From contig JAEWAF010000039.1 of NCBI GenBank assembly GCA_023391815.1, forward strand, positions 1 to 33,605: a DNA stretch of 33,605 nt, given 5' to 3'. The position numbers and the translations under genes are program-made. Each line of letters opens with the position of its first letter. The first letter of the stretch is position 1. Under the pieces are notes generated by a model, which worked only from the letters and a program-made list of their open reading frames with translations, was not told the origin of the DNA and did no database searches. The stretch comes from Pseudomonadota bacterium (GTDB lineage: Bacteria; Pseudomonadota; Gammaproteobacteria; Steroidobacterales; Steroidobacteraceae). Shown one piece after another: positions 7,862-14,472 of the stretch.

Positions 7862-7958
7862 GCGTTGATCGCGGCGCGATCTTGAATCTTATTTGGTATG
7901 GTTTGCGCGCGGTGATGCGCGCGATATGGCGCGGAGAATGTTCCGCGGCGCGCGGCGG

Positions 7959-9305
7959 CTACCGCGCGGCCCCCGCGATCCGCGGCAAACAAATATGCAA
8001 CGTGGTCCCCCGCCCGACCTCACTGTCGATCTTCACCCGCCCGCCGGCGCGCGCGACGATCTGATCGACGATCACCAACCCCAGCCCGGTCCCGCGATCG
8101 CCCTTCGTCGTGAAGAACGGTTTGAACGCATTCAATCGAGTCGTTTCATCCATGCCCGCGCCAGTGTCACGAACGTTGATCGTGACATACGTCGCACGCT
8201 CGTCATCGGCATCGCCGACGACGGCGTCCTCGTAGTCGATGTCGAGGTCACCGCCTGATGGCATCGCGTCGCGCGCGTTGATCACGAGATTCAGCATCAT
8301 GCGCTCGAACTGCGAAGCGTCCATGAATACGCGACTCACGGAGCCGGAGCTGCGAACGCGCAGGCGGATGCCGGGGCCGAGCAGGGCACGAAACATGTGA
8401 GAGCATTTTGACAACGCCGCACCGATGTCGAGGACGCGAGGGGAGACCGGATCGTCCTTGCCGAAGTTCATGATCTCCTGCGTGAGAGTCTGCCCACGCT
8501 GGAGCGCGTCGATCACGCGTTGGGCGTAGTGATCGGCCTGGGGTGCGAGATTGGGTACGCGACGGATCAACTCAGTGAATCCCAGCGCGATGCTCACAAT
8601 GCCTCGAAAGTCGTGCGCGACGCCGGCCGCCATGCGACCGAGCGCTTCCATACGATGCAGTTCCATCAATTGGCGTTGATAGCTTTCCAACGCGGTCTCA
8701 GCATGGCGATGCTCATATTCGCCATATACACGCGCGATCGTGTCAGCGACGGTAGCAGCGAAGTCGCTTTCAGCTTCGGTCCACGTGCGCGGCGCGCCGA
8801 TGTGTTCGTGACAAACGACGCCGGTCACTTTGCCGCTCAGGTAAATGGGAGCATCCAGCAAGGACGTGATCCCGAGCGGTTCGAGATAGGGCGCACGCAA
8901 CTCGGCGGTCGTGGTCGCGCCCCGAGCGTCGTCGGCCGCGATGGTGCGTTGTTGCTCGAGCGCTTGGAAATACGTCGGAAAATCCTGCGCGCGCAGGACC
9001 GCGCCTTGAAATACTTGCTGGCTGGAGAGTTGCAACAGATATCGGCAACGCAGGGCACGATCGTCATCGACCAGGATCCAGACGCCGATGCGCTCGACGT
9101 TCAAGGTGCGAGCGGCGATCTGCGCCAGCTCCAACCACAAGTCGCGCAGCCGCGACTCAGGACTGGCATGCAGCCTGGCCAGCTGCATGCGGGCCGCTTC
9201 GAACGAAGCCGGGCTGCCGCTGCCTTCTCCCTGCTGGGTATCTGCGCTCATGCTGCCATCCGGTAAGCGAGGGCTGGCCGACTCTAGCGCCGACCGGCCC
9301 GACAT
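7959..9305 (-). CDS. GAF-domain sensor histidine kinase
   Basis: Cytoplasmic kinase of up to 448 residues with no membrane segment. A GAF domain (about 50-195) is followed by a short coiled coil and a HisKA-type dimerisation helix with His231 in GVAHDFRGIV. The HATPase_c domain shows an N box (NLVINARDAMP, 339-349), G1 (DTGAGM, 380-385), F box (FKPFFTTK, 394-401) and G2 (GTGLGL, 405-410). The usual H-box sequence in this class is HDFNN. Here it is HDFRG, so the residue four positions after His is Gly rather than the Asn/Thr used for phosphatase activity. An alternative start at 9251 (MSADTQ) has GGATGG upstream and may be the real one. No response regulator is adjacent, so this is an orphan kinase. 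The stimulus is unknown. Confidence 0.9.
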   Translation of the reverse strand: MSGRSALESASPRLPDGSMSADTQQGEGSGSPASFEAARMQLARLHASPESRLRDLWLELAQIAARTLNVERIGVWILVDDDRALRCRYLLQLSSQQVFQGAVLRAQDFPTYFQALEQQRTIAADDARGATTTAELRAPYLEPLGITSLLDAPIYLSGKVTGVVCHEHIGAPRTWTEAESDFAATVADTIARVYGEYEHRHAETALESYQRQLMELHRMEALGRMAAGVAHDFRGIVSIALGFTELIRRVPNLAPQADHYAQRVIDALQRGQTLTQEIMNFGKDDPVSPRVLDIGAALSKCSHMFRALLGPGIRLRVRSSGSVSRVFMDASQFERMMLNLVINARDAMPSGGDLDIDYEDAVVGDADDERATYVTINVRDTGAGMDETTRLNAFKPFFTTKGDRGTGLGLVIVDQIVARAGGRVKIDSEVGRGTTLHICLPRIAGAAR

Positions 9306-9369
9306 CCAATACGTTCAGCGGGTCATGCGGTAGAATCCTCACCGGTACCCGAGGGCCCGGAACGGAGCA

Positions 9370-9903
9370 ATGGAAAAGACGATCGAGAAGTTGTTGTTCG
9401 CCAGTCGCTGGATTCTGGCGCCGGTGTATCTGGGCATGTCGCTGGCGCTGGTCGCGCTGGGCATCAAGTTCTTCCAGGAGCTGTACCACCTCGTCACCGA
9501 CGTGGCCTTCATGGCCGAGTCGGATATGGTGTTGATGCTGCTGGCCCTGGTCGACATGGTGCTGGTCGGCAGCCTCATCGTCATGGTGATGTTCTCGGGC
9601 TACGAGAACTTCGTGTCGGCGCTGGACGTGGAAGAAGGCGCGGAGAAGTTGAGCTGGCTCGGCAAGCTCGACGCCAACTCGCTCAAGCTGAAGGTCGCCT
9701 CGTCCATCGTCGCGATCTCATCGATTCATCTGCTGCGCGCGTTCATGGAAACACCAGCGCGTGTTGCCGAGGGCCGCGAGAGCACGCTGATGTGGTTTGT
9801 CATCATCCATCTCACCTTCGTGGTCTCGGCGGTGATGATGGGCATTCTGGATCGCATCACCGCCAAGTCACATGGCAGTCACGATCACCAGGGCGAGGCC
9901 TGA
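9370..9903 (+). CDS. yqhA: UPF0114 family membrane protein YqhA
   Basis: Inner-membrane protein of 177 residues, close in sequence to E. coli YqhA. Conserved blocks include ASRWILAPVYLGMSLALVAL, MVMFSGYENFVSALD, KVASSIVAISSIHLLRAFM and WFVIIHLTFVVSAVMMGILD. It has four predicted transmembrane helices (about 10-30, 50-75, 108-126, 140-160) and a His-rich C-terminal tail (SHGSHDHQ). The molecular function of the family is not established. The ATG at 9370 has GGAACGGAG just upstream. It is monocistronic, between a divergent kinase gene and the convergent msrB. Confidence 0.93.
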   Translation: MEKTIEKLLFASRWILAPVYLGMSLALVALGIKFFQELYHLVTDVAFMAESDMVLMLLALVDMVLVGSLIVMVMFSGYENFVSALDVEEGAEKLSWLGKLDANSLKLKVASSIVAISSIHLLRAFMETPARVAEGRESTLMWFVIIHLTFVVSAVMMGILDRITAKSHGSHDHQGEA

Positions 9904-9980
9904 GCCTCCTGCTGGGCGGGATGCCCGAATGCAGCGGGCACATGGGTGTGCAGGAGCTGCCCCATGAAGCATGGGGCGAT

Positions 9981-10454
9981 TCAGCCGGCCGTGTGCTGCT
10001 CCGGCTGCTGACCTTCCGGAAAGAACTCCATCGACGCAGAGTTCAAGCAGTATCGCTGATGAGTCGGCGGCGGGCCGTCGGGGAACACGTGGCCGAGGTG
10101 GCCGTCGCAGCGACGGCAGCGGATTTCGGTGCGGATCATGCCGTGGCTGATATCGCGCAGCTCGGTGATGTGCTCCGGATCGAACGGCTGATAGAAGCTC
10201 GGCCAGCCGGTGCCCGACTCGAACTTGGCATTGGCCTGGAACAGCGGCAGTCCGCATAGCCGGCAGGCATACAGCCCCGACTGCTTGTTGTTCAGCAAAG
10301 TGCCGCAGAACGGCCGCTCGGTGCCGTGGTCCAGCAGGATGTGACGCTCTTCCGGGGTCAGCGAGGCCGCCAGCCGTTCGCGTTCGGCCTTGCTCAAGGG
10401 GCGCAGGTCGTAGCCACTGGCGGAGGTGGTGGCCGGTTCGGTGGGCTTTTGCAT
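9981..10454 (-). CDS. msrB: Peptide-methionine (R)-S-oxide reductase MsrB
   Basis: Reduces the R-epimer of methionine sulfoxide in proteins, a cytoplasmic repair enzyme. The 157-residue protein has the complete MsrB fold signature. Two CxxC zinc sites are present (Cys64/Cys67 in CRLCG and Cys113/Cys116 in CRRCDGHLGHVF), plus the substrate-pocket GTGWPSF and the catalytic Cys136 in RYCLNSAS. Cys50 (RPFCGTLL) is at a position where a recycling cysteine can occur. The ATG at 10454 is supported by AAGGA seven bases upstream; the longer open frame to 10610 lacks any such site. It is divergent from the phosphatase-ARH fusion gene. Confidence 0.96.
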   Translation of the reverse strand: MQKPTEPATTSASGYDLRPLSKAERERLAASLTPEERHILLDHGTERPFCGTLLNNKQSGLYACRLCGLPLFQANAKFESGTGWPSFYQPFDPEHITELRDISHGMIRTEIRCRRCDGHLGHVFPDGPPPTHQRYCLNSASMEFFPEGQQPEQHTAG

Positions 10455-10594
10455 GGGAGCGTCCTTCAGGGGGCGGTCCCGGAGAATTGGCGTCGGTCGC
10501 GCCCAAGTCAAGGTCGCTTGGGGTCTTCGCGCGGTCGTGGAACGGGATGCCCGGCCGAGGGTTTTATGCCGACCGCATCCTTTATCATGCGCCC

Positions 10595-12025
10595 ATGAGT
10601 ACTGATCCATTCACCGTCGGCATTGCCTCCGTGCCGATTCCGAACAGCTACTGGGTTCGCCCCGGGCAGCTGCTCGCAGGTGAGTATCCCGGGTCGATGT
10701 CGCGCGCCGAGGCCACTGAGCGCGTACAGAAGCTGTTGCACGCGGGCGTCAACAGCTTCGTCGATCTGACCGAAGAGGGCGAAATGCCCGCCTACGACCC
10801 GCTGCTGGCGGAGCTCAGCGAGAAGCACATCCGGTATCGGCGCATGCCTGTGCTCGATCACGGCTTGCCCGACTCACCGGCCCACATGTCCCGCATCCTG
10901 GATTTGATCGACAGTGAGCTGGCCGCCGGCCGCTGTGTGTATGTTCATTGTCGGGCGGGCATCGGCCGCACCGGGACCACCATCGGTTGTCATTTGATCC
11001 GCAGCGGTCTCGCCAGTGAAGAGGCGCTCGATCGTCTGCAGGATCTCTGGCAACAGTGCGGCCGTTCGCGCCGCTGGCCGACCATTCCCGAGACCGACGA
11101 GCAGGTCGAGTTCGTCCGGCAGTGGCGCGAGTCGGTCGTGCCGGGAAGCGCGGTCGATGTCCTGGCACGTTACGAGGCCAGCATCGTCGGGCTCGCGATC
11201 GGCGACGCGCTGGGCAGCATGGTCGCGAATAGTAATTTCGATGCCGCGACGCTGGCGGCCGGCGGCGGCCTGCGCGACACAGGAACGCTCGCCACCGGCG
11301 CGAGCACCGCGATGACGCGTGCGTTGGCCGAGAGTCTGCTGGCCAAAGGCATCAACGATTCGGACGACCAGATGCAGCGCTATCTCGCCTGGAGCCAGAG
11401 TGTCGGCAACATTGGCGTACCGGCCGAAGTGCGTAAAGCGCTGGCCGGCTGGCAATGGTCGAGAAAGAAGCTCGCCGGCACGCACGATCCCGCCAATCTG
11501 GATCCGCATTCCCTGCCGCGCACGCTGGTGGTCGCGATGTTTCTTTGCGGTGATGCGCAGGCGGCCATCGACGCCGCCGTCGAAGCTTCGCGCACGACTC
11601 AGCAGTCGCCGGTGGTGCTCGATCTGTGCCGTGTCTGGGCAGCGTTGTTCGTCGATGCGTTCGCGGGCGTCGACAAACAAACATTGCTGAGTTTCGGCGG
11701 TCCGGCCATGCAACTGGTGCGTCAACGCCAGCTCAAGGCGCCAGTCAAGCAGCTGATCGAGGGCCGCGGCGCGAAACCTTGTGTCGATGCCAGCGATGCA
11801 TTGGCTGTCACATGCGTGGCGTTGGATGGGTTCGCGGCGTCGAAGACGTTGCACGATTCGTTGATTCGCGTACTCACATCGTCGCGAGCGGCACCGGCGG
11901 CCGCTGCGCTCTGTGGCGCTCTGTGCGGCGCCTGCCATGGCGGCGATGCGATCTCGCCCGAGCTGCAGCGGCAACTGCCTGAAGAAGCCGTGTTGCGGTC
12001 ACTCGCTCGTCATCTGATGCACTGA
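10595..12025 (+). CDS. Tyrosine/dual-specificity phosphatase fused to a degenerate ADP-ribosylglycohydrolase domain
   Basis: The 476-residue protein has two domains. Residues 1-182 form a cysteine-dependent protein phosphatase. The P-loop VHCRAGIGRTGT contains Cys119 and Arg125, and Asp88 or Asp93 in VLDHGLPDSP is a candidate general acid. Residues 192-476 align with ADP-ribosylglycohydrolases: SIVGLAIGDALGSMV, ALAESLLAKGINDSDDQMQR and ASRTTQQSP are family blocks. The metal-binding acidic motifs are gone, however. The WTDDT-type motif reads ATGASTAM (233-240). The C-terminal GDDADT-type motif reads SRAAPAAAAL (430-439). The second domain is therefore probably a pseudoenzyme, perhaps binding ADP-ribose or nucleotide. 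The start at 10595 is chosen because homology begins there. It is first of a three-gene operon; the next gene begins 3 bases after the stop. Confidence 0.85.
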   Translation: MSTDPFTVGIASVPIPNSYWVRPGQLLAGEYPGSMSRAEATERVQKLLHAGVNSFVDLTEEGEMPAYDPLLAELSEKHIRYRRMPVLDHGLPDSPAHMSRILDLIDSELAAGRCVYVHCRAGIGRTGTTIGCHLIRSGLASEEALDRLQDLWQQCGRSRRWPTIPETDEQVEFVRQWRESVVPGSAVDVLARYEASIVGLAIGDALGSMVANSNFDAATLAAGGGLRDTGTLATGASTAMTRALAESLLAKGINDSDDQMQRYLAWSQSVGNIGVPAEVRKALAGWQWSRKKLAGTHDPANLDPHSLPRTLVVAMFLCGDAQAAIDAAVEASRTTQQSPVVLDLCRVWAALFVDAFAGVDKQTLLSFGGPAMQLVRQRQLKAPVKQLIEGRGAKPCVDASDALAVTCVALDGFAASKTLHDSLIRVLTSSRAAPAAAALCGALCGACHGGDAISPELQRQLPEEAVLRSLARHLMH

Positions 12026-12028
12026 GCG

Positions 12029-13090
12029 ATGGCGACTCGGAAGAAGTCTTCGCAACCTCGACGTCGTGTGCGTTCCCGGGAGCCCGCCTGGACGCGTCTC
12101 TCCGACGAGGAGTTGTTACAGAAACGTTTCTGCGACCTGCGCCTGACGCTGCGGCATACGGTCATCGACAGTCACATCCGCCAGATCCGGCGCGATCTGC
12201 GACGCCGTGGCATCCTGTTCGCGCCGCATGTCTGGCTGTCCGAGGAATGGTTCTCTCCCGACGGCGTGCCGGGCATCGCCATCGCGTTTTATATGGCGCA
12301 TCCACGCCTGATGCGCCTGGAGCGCAAGATGATGGACGAGGTGGAGGGCGGCAATGCCAACTGGCTGACCCGCATCATGCGCCACGAGTTCGCGCATGCC
12401 CTCGACAACGCCTACCGCATTCGTCGCCGCAAGGAGTGGCGCGAGACGTTCGGCGATCCCGATCGGCGCTATCCAAACGTTTATCGGCCGCGACCCGCGA
12501 GTCGTGACTTCGTCATGCACCTGGGCCATTGGTATGCGCAAAGCCATCCAACGGAAGATTGGGCCGAAACCTTCGCGGTCTGGATGCAGCCCAAGGCGCG
12601 CTGGCGCCGCGACTACCAGGGCTGGCCCGCGCTCGAGAAGCTGGAATACGTGGATCGGCTGATGGGCGAGCTGTCCGGGACGTTGCCGCACGTGATGAAT
12701 CGTTCGCTGGTCGAGCCGATCAGCAAGAACAAGACCACGCTCGCCGAGCACTATCGTCTGAAGCGGGCCCGTTATGAGTTCGATACGCCCGATGCCTATG
12801 ACTTGCGGCTGAAGCGGGTCTTCGGCAAACATCACAAGGGGCGTCGGCGCGTGCGTGCCAGCACCTTCGTGCGTCAGAGCCGGCCGGAATTGGAACGTTG
12901 GTTGATGCGACGCTCGCGGTTGTACCCGTATCTCGTGCATCATGTGCTCAGGACGGTGATTGCACGCTGCCGTGAGCTGGACCTGGTGCTGGATACTTCC
13001 AAGCCGGAGGCCAAGCGCGCGTTGCTCGGCGTACTGGAGCGAATCTTGATCGACATCCTGCGGCGCGACCGCGAACGCTACACACTATGA
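12029..13090 (+). CDS. Putative zincin-type metallopeptidase, function unknown
   Basis: Basic 353-residue protein. Residues 1-18 are a Lys/Arg-rich tail. A zincin motif HEFAH (His119, Glu120, His123) sits in RIMRHEFAHALDNAYRIRR. A downstream acidic cluster HPTEDWAETFAVWM (173-186) could give the third zinc ligand, Glu176 or Glu180, as in gluzincin-like folds. The C-terminal ~120 residues are helical and strongly basic. No signal peptide is present, so it acts in the cytoplasm. It starts 3 bases after the phosphatase-ARH gene with no clear ribosome binding site, suggesting translational coupling. It overlaps the ATP-grasp gene by ATGA. A zincin paired with an ATP-grasp ligase suggests making and cutting an amide bond on one substrate; this is inference. 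Confidence 0.82.
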   Translation: MATRKKSSQPRRRVRSREPAWTRLSDEELLQKRFCDLRLTLRHTVIDSHIRQIRRDLRRRGILFAPHVWLSEEWFSPDGVPGIAIAFYMAHPRLMRLERKMMDEVEGGNANWLTRIMRHEFAHALDNAYRIRRRKEWRETFGDPDRRYPNVYRPRPASRDFVMHLGHWYAQSHPTEDWAETFAVWMQPKARWRRDYQGWPALEKLEYVDRLMGELSGTLPHVMNRSLVEPISKNKTTLAEHYRLKRARYEFDTPDAYDLRLKRVFGKHHKGRRRVRASTFVRQSRPELERWLMRRSRLYPYLVHHVLRTVIARCRELDLVLDTSKPEAKRALLGVLERILIDILRRDRERYTL

Positions 13091-14121
13091 AGCCACGTCG
13101 AGTCCTGGTGCTGATGCATGAGAGTCTCGTGCCGCCGGCCAGTCTCAAGGGCCTCAGTGACAAGGAAATCGATGAATTCAGGACCGAATACGATGTGAAG
13201 GCGGCGCTCGAGAAGGCCGGCCACGAGGTCAAGGCGCTCGGCCTGGGCGACAATCTCTCGGAGCTGCGCTCCACCATCACGGACTGGAAGCCCGACGTGG
13301 CTTTCAACCTGCTGGAGGAATTCCAGGGCATCGTCACTTACGATCAGTACGTGGTCGCGTTCCTGGAGCTGATGAAGCTGCCGTACACCGGGTGCAATCC
13401 GCGCGGCATGATGATTTCGCGCGACAAGGCGCTCTCCAAGCAGATTCTTTCCTACCACCGTATCCCGACGCCGGGCTTCGCGGTCATTCGCAAGGGCCAG
13501 CGTTACCGGCTGCCACGCAAACTGAAATTTCCGCTGTTCGTGAAGTCGGTGACCGAGGATGCCTCGCTCGGCATCTCACAAGCGTCGGTAGTCGCCGATG
13601 CCGACAAGTTGAAGGAGCGCATCGAGTTCATCCACGAGCAGACCAGCTCGGACGCGCTGATCGAGGAATACATCGAAGGCCGCGAGCTGTACGTCGGCGT
13701 GCTGGGCAACGATCGATTGCGCACCTTTCCGGTTTGGGAAATGGACTTCGGCACCTTGCCGGATGTGATGGCCGGGATCGCGACCCGCAAGGTGAAATGG
13801 GATCGCCGTTACCAGAAGAAACATGGCATCCGCACCGGCGCGGCGCAGAACCTCCCCGAAGGCTGCGCGGCGTATCTGGATAAGTTATCCAAACGGATCT
13901 TCCGCTCGCTGTATCTGAGCGGCTATGCGCGCATGGACTTTCGGATGCGGCCGGACGGCAGCGTGTTCGTGCTGGAAGCCAACTGCAATCCAAATATCAG
14001 CCGCGGGGAAGACTTCGCCGACTCGGCGCTCGCCGCCGGCATCGAATACCCGGCGTTGCTGGAACAGATCATTCGCGTCGGCAACAACTATCAGGCCGCC
14101 TGGCGCGCGGATGAAGAGTGA
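13087..14121 (+). CDS. ATP-grasp ligase, D-alanine-D-alanine ligase-like
   Basis: The 344-residue ATP-grasp enzyme joins a carboxylate to an amine via an acyl-phosphate; the substrates are unknown. Recognisable elements are an N-terminal Rossmann-like domain (VLVLMHESLVPP), TGCNPRGMMISRDKALSKQI with Lys114, FVKSVTEDASLGIS with the ATP-binding Lys153, and LIEEYIEGRELYVGVLG (191-207). The metal-binding set is DFRMRPDGSVFVLEANCNPN, with Asp284, Glu297 and Asn299. Overall shape is Ddl-like. It departs from Ddl in the omega-loop region (residues 220-260) and reads EANCNPNIS where Ddl has ENT-PG-type sequence. It is therefore probably not a housekeeping Ddl. It overlaps the zincin gene by four bases and is last in the operon. 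A structured repeat region follows. Confidence 0.88.
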   Translation: MKPRRVLVLMHESLVPPASLKGLSDKEIDEFRTEYDVKAALEKAGHEVKALGLGDNLSELRSTITDWKPDVAFNLLEEFQGIVTYDQYVVAFLELMKLPYTGCNPRGMMISRDKALSKQILSYHRIPTPGFAVIRKGQRYRLPRKLKFPLFVKSVTEDASLGISQASVVADADKLKERIEFIHEQTSSDALIEEYIEGRELYVGVLGNDRLRTFPVWEMDFGTLPDVMAGIATRKVKWDRRYQKKHGIRTGAAQNLPEGCAAYLDKLSKRIFRSLYLSGYARMDFRMRPDGSVFVLEANCNPNISRGEDFADSALAAGIEYPALLEQIIRVGNNYQAAWRADEE

Positions 14122-14176
14122 TAGAAAGCGCGCTGTTCCAGCGGAACCTTACGCTGCGTTAGAGCGAATAGGCAGT

Positions 14177-14312
14177 TGACACATCGGCGGCGTCGGGAGT
14201 GTCTTAGCCTCACGCGCGAACGCGCAGCTGACACATCGGCGGCGTCGGGAGTGTCTTAGCCTGACGCGCGAACGCGCAACTGACCTATCGGCGGCGTCGG
14301 GAGTGTCCTAGC
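14177..14312. repeat. 52 bp tandem repeat, two full copies and a partial third
   Basis: Units start at 14177, 14229 and 14281, exactly 52 bases apart. Each opens TGACACATCGGCGGCGTCGG and contains GAGTGTCTTAGCC. The full copies then carry a small GCGCGAACGCGC palindrome. Copies 1 and 2 differ at very few positions. The third copy changes into the left arm of the inverted repeat at 14298. There are no unique spacers, so this is not a CRISPR array. Confidence 0.9.
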
Positions 14313-14436
14313 TCCTCCCGGCAGCTTTTCGGCACAGGGACGGGGCCGAAACAGCAGGGCTCATCATGGACGTGCGGAGAGGAGCGCACTGCGCTCCGTC
14401 CGGCGCCCGGTGCCGGGAGGAGCTAGGACACTCCCG
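14298..14436. repeat. Perfect 26 bp inverted repeat enclosing an 87-base loop with nested hairpins
   Basis: The left arm 14298-14323 and right arm 14411-14436 are exact reverse complements, containing GTGTCCTAGCTCCTCCCGGC and its complement. The 87-base interior holds two further 7 bp hairpins. The whole 139-base unit could form a branched RNA or cruciform, or be a small non-autonomous mobile element. There is no transposase and no obvious target-site duplication. Half of the left arm derives from the adjacent tandem repeat. Confidence 0.85.
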
Positions 14437-14472
14437 GCGACGCAGGCCACCGACGTCTCTCTTAGGGCCGCG

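Larger units (their letters stand above)
7651..7958. other. Non-coding region between the SOS-linked gene and the histidine kinase
   Basis: This 308-base gap holds the ribosome binding site of the 7225-7650 gene, the possible broken small ORF (7677-7817) and the LexA box (7846-7861). From 7862 to 7958 the sequence is rich in short GCGC palindromes, and no further gene is visible. Confidence 0.6.
14122..14472. other. Gene-free region rich in repeats between the ATP-grasp and S9 peptidase genes
   Basis: The genes on either side are convergent. The gap contains the 52 bp tandem array and the 26 bp inverted repeat listed separately, plus two smaller hairpins inside the loop (arms 14327-14333 with 14345-14351, and 14381-14387 with 14391-14397). 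There is no uridine-rich terminator and no credible ORF. Confidence 0.75.

Noticed and set aside
13087..14121. Housekeeping D-alanine-D-alanine ligase (ddl)
   Set aside because: The overall fold is similar, but active-site wording and operon context differ from cell-division-cluster ddl genes.
14177..14312. Possible CRISPR array
   Set aside because: Repeats are contiguous with no variable spacers, and no cas genes are present.
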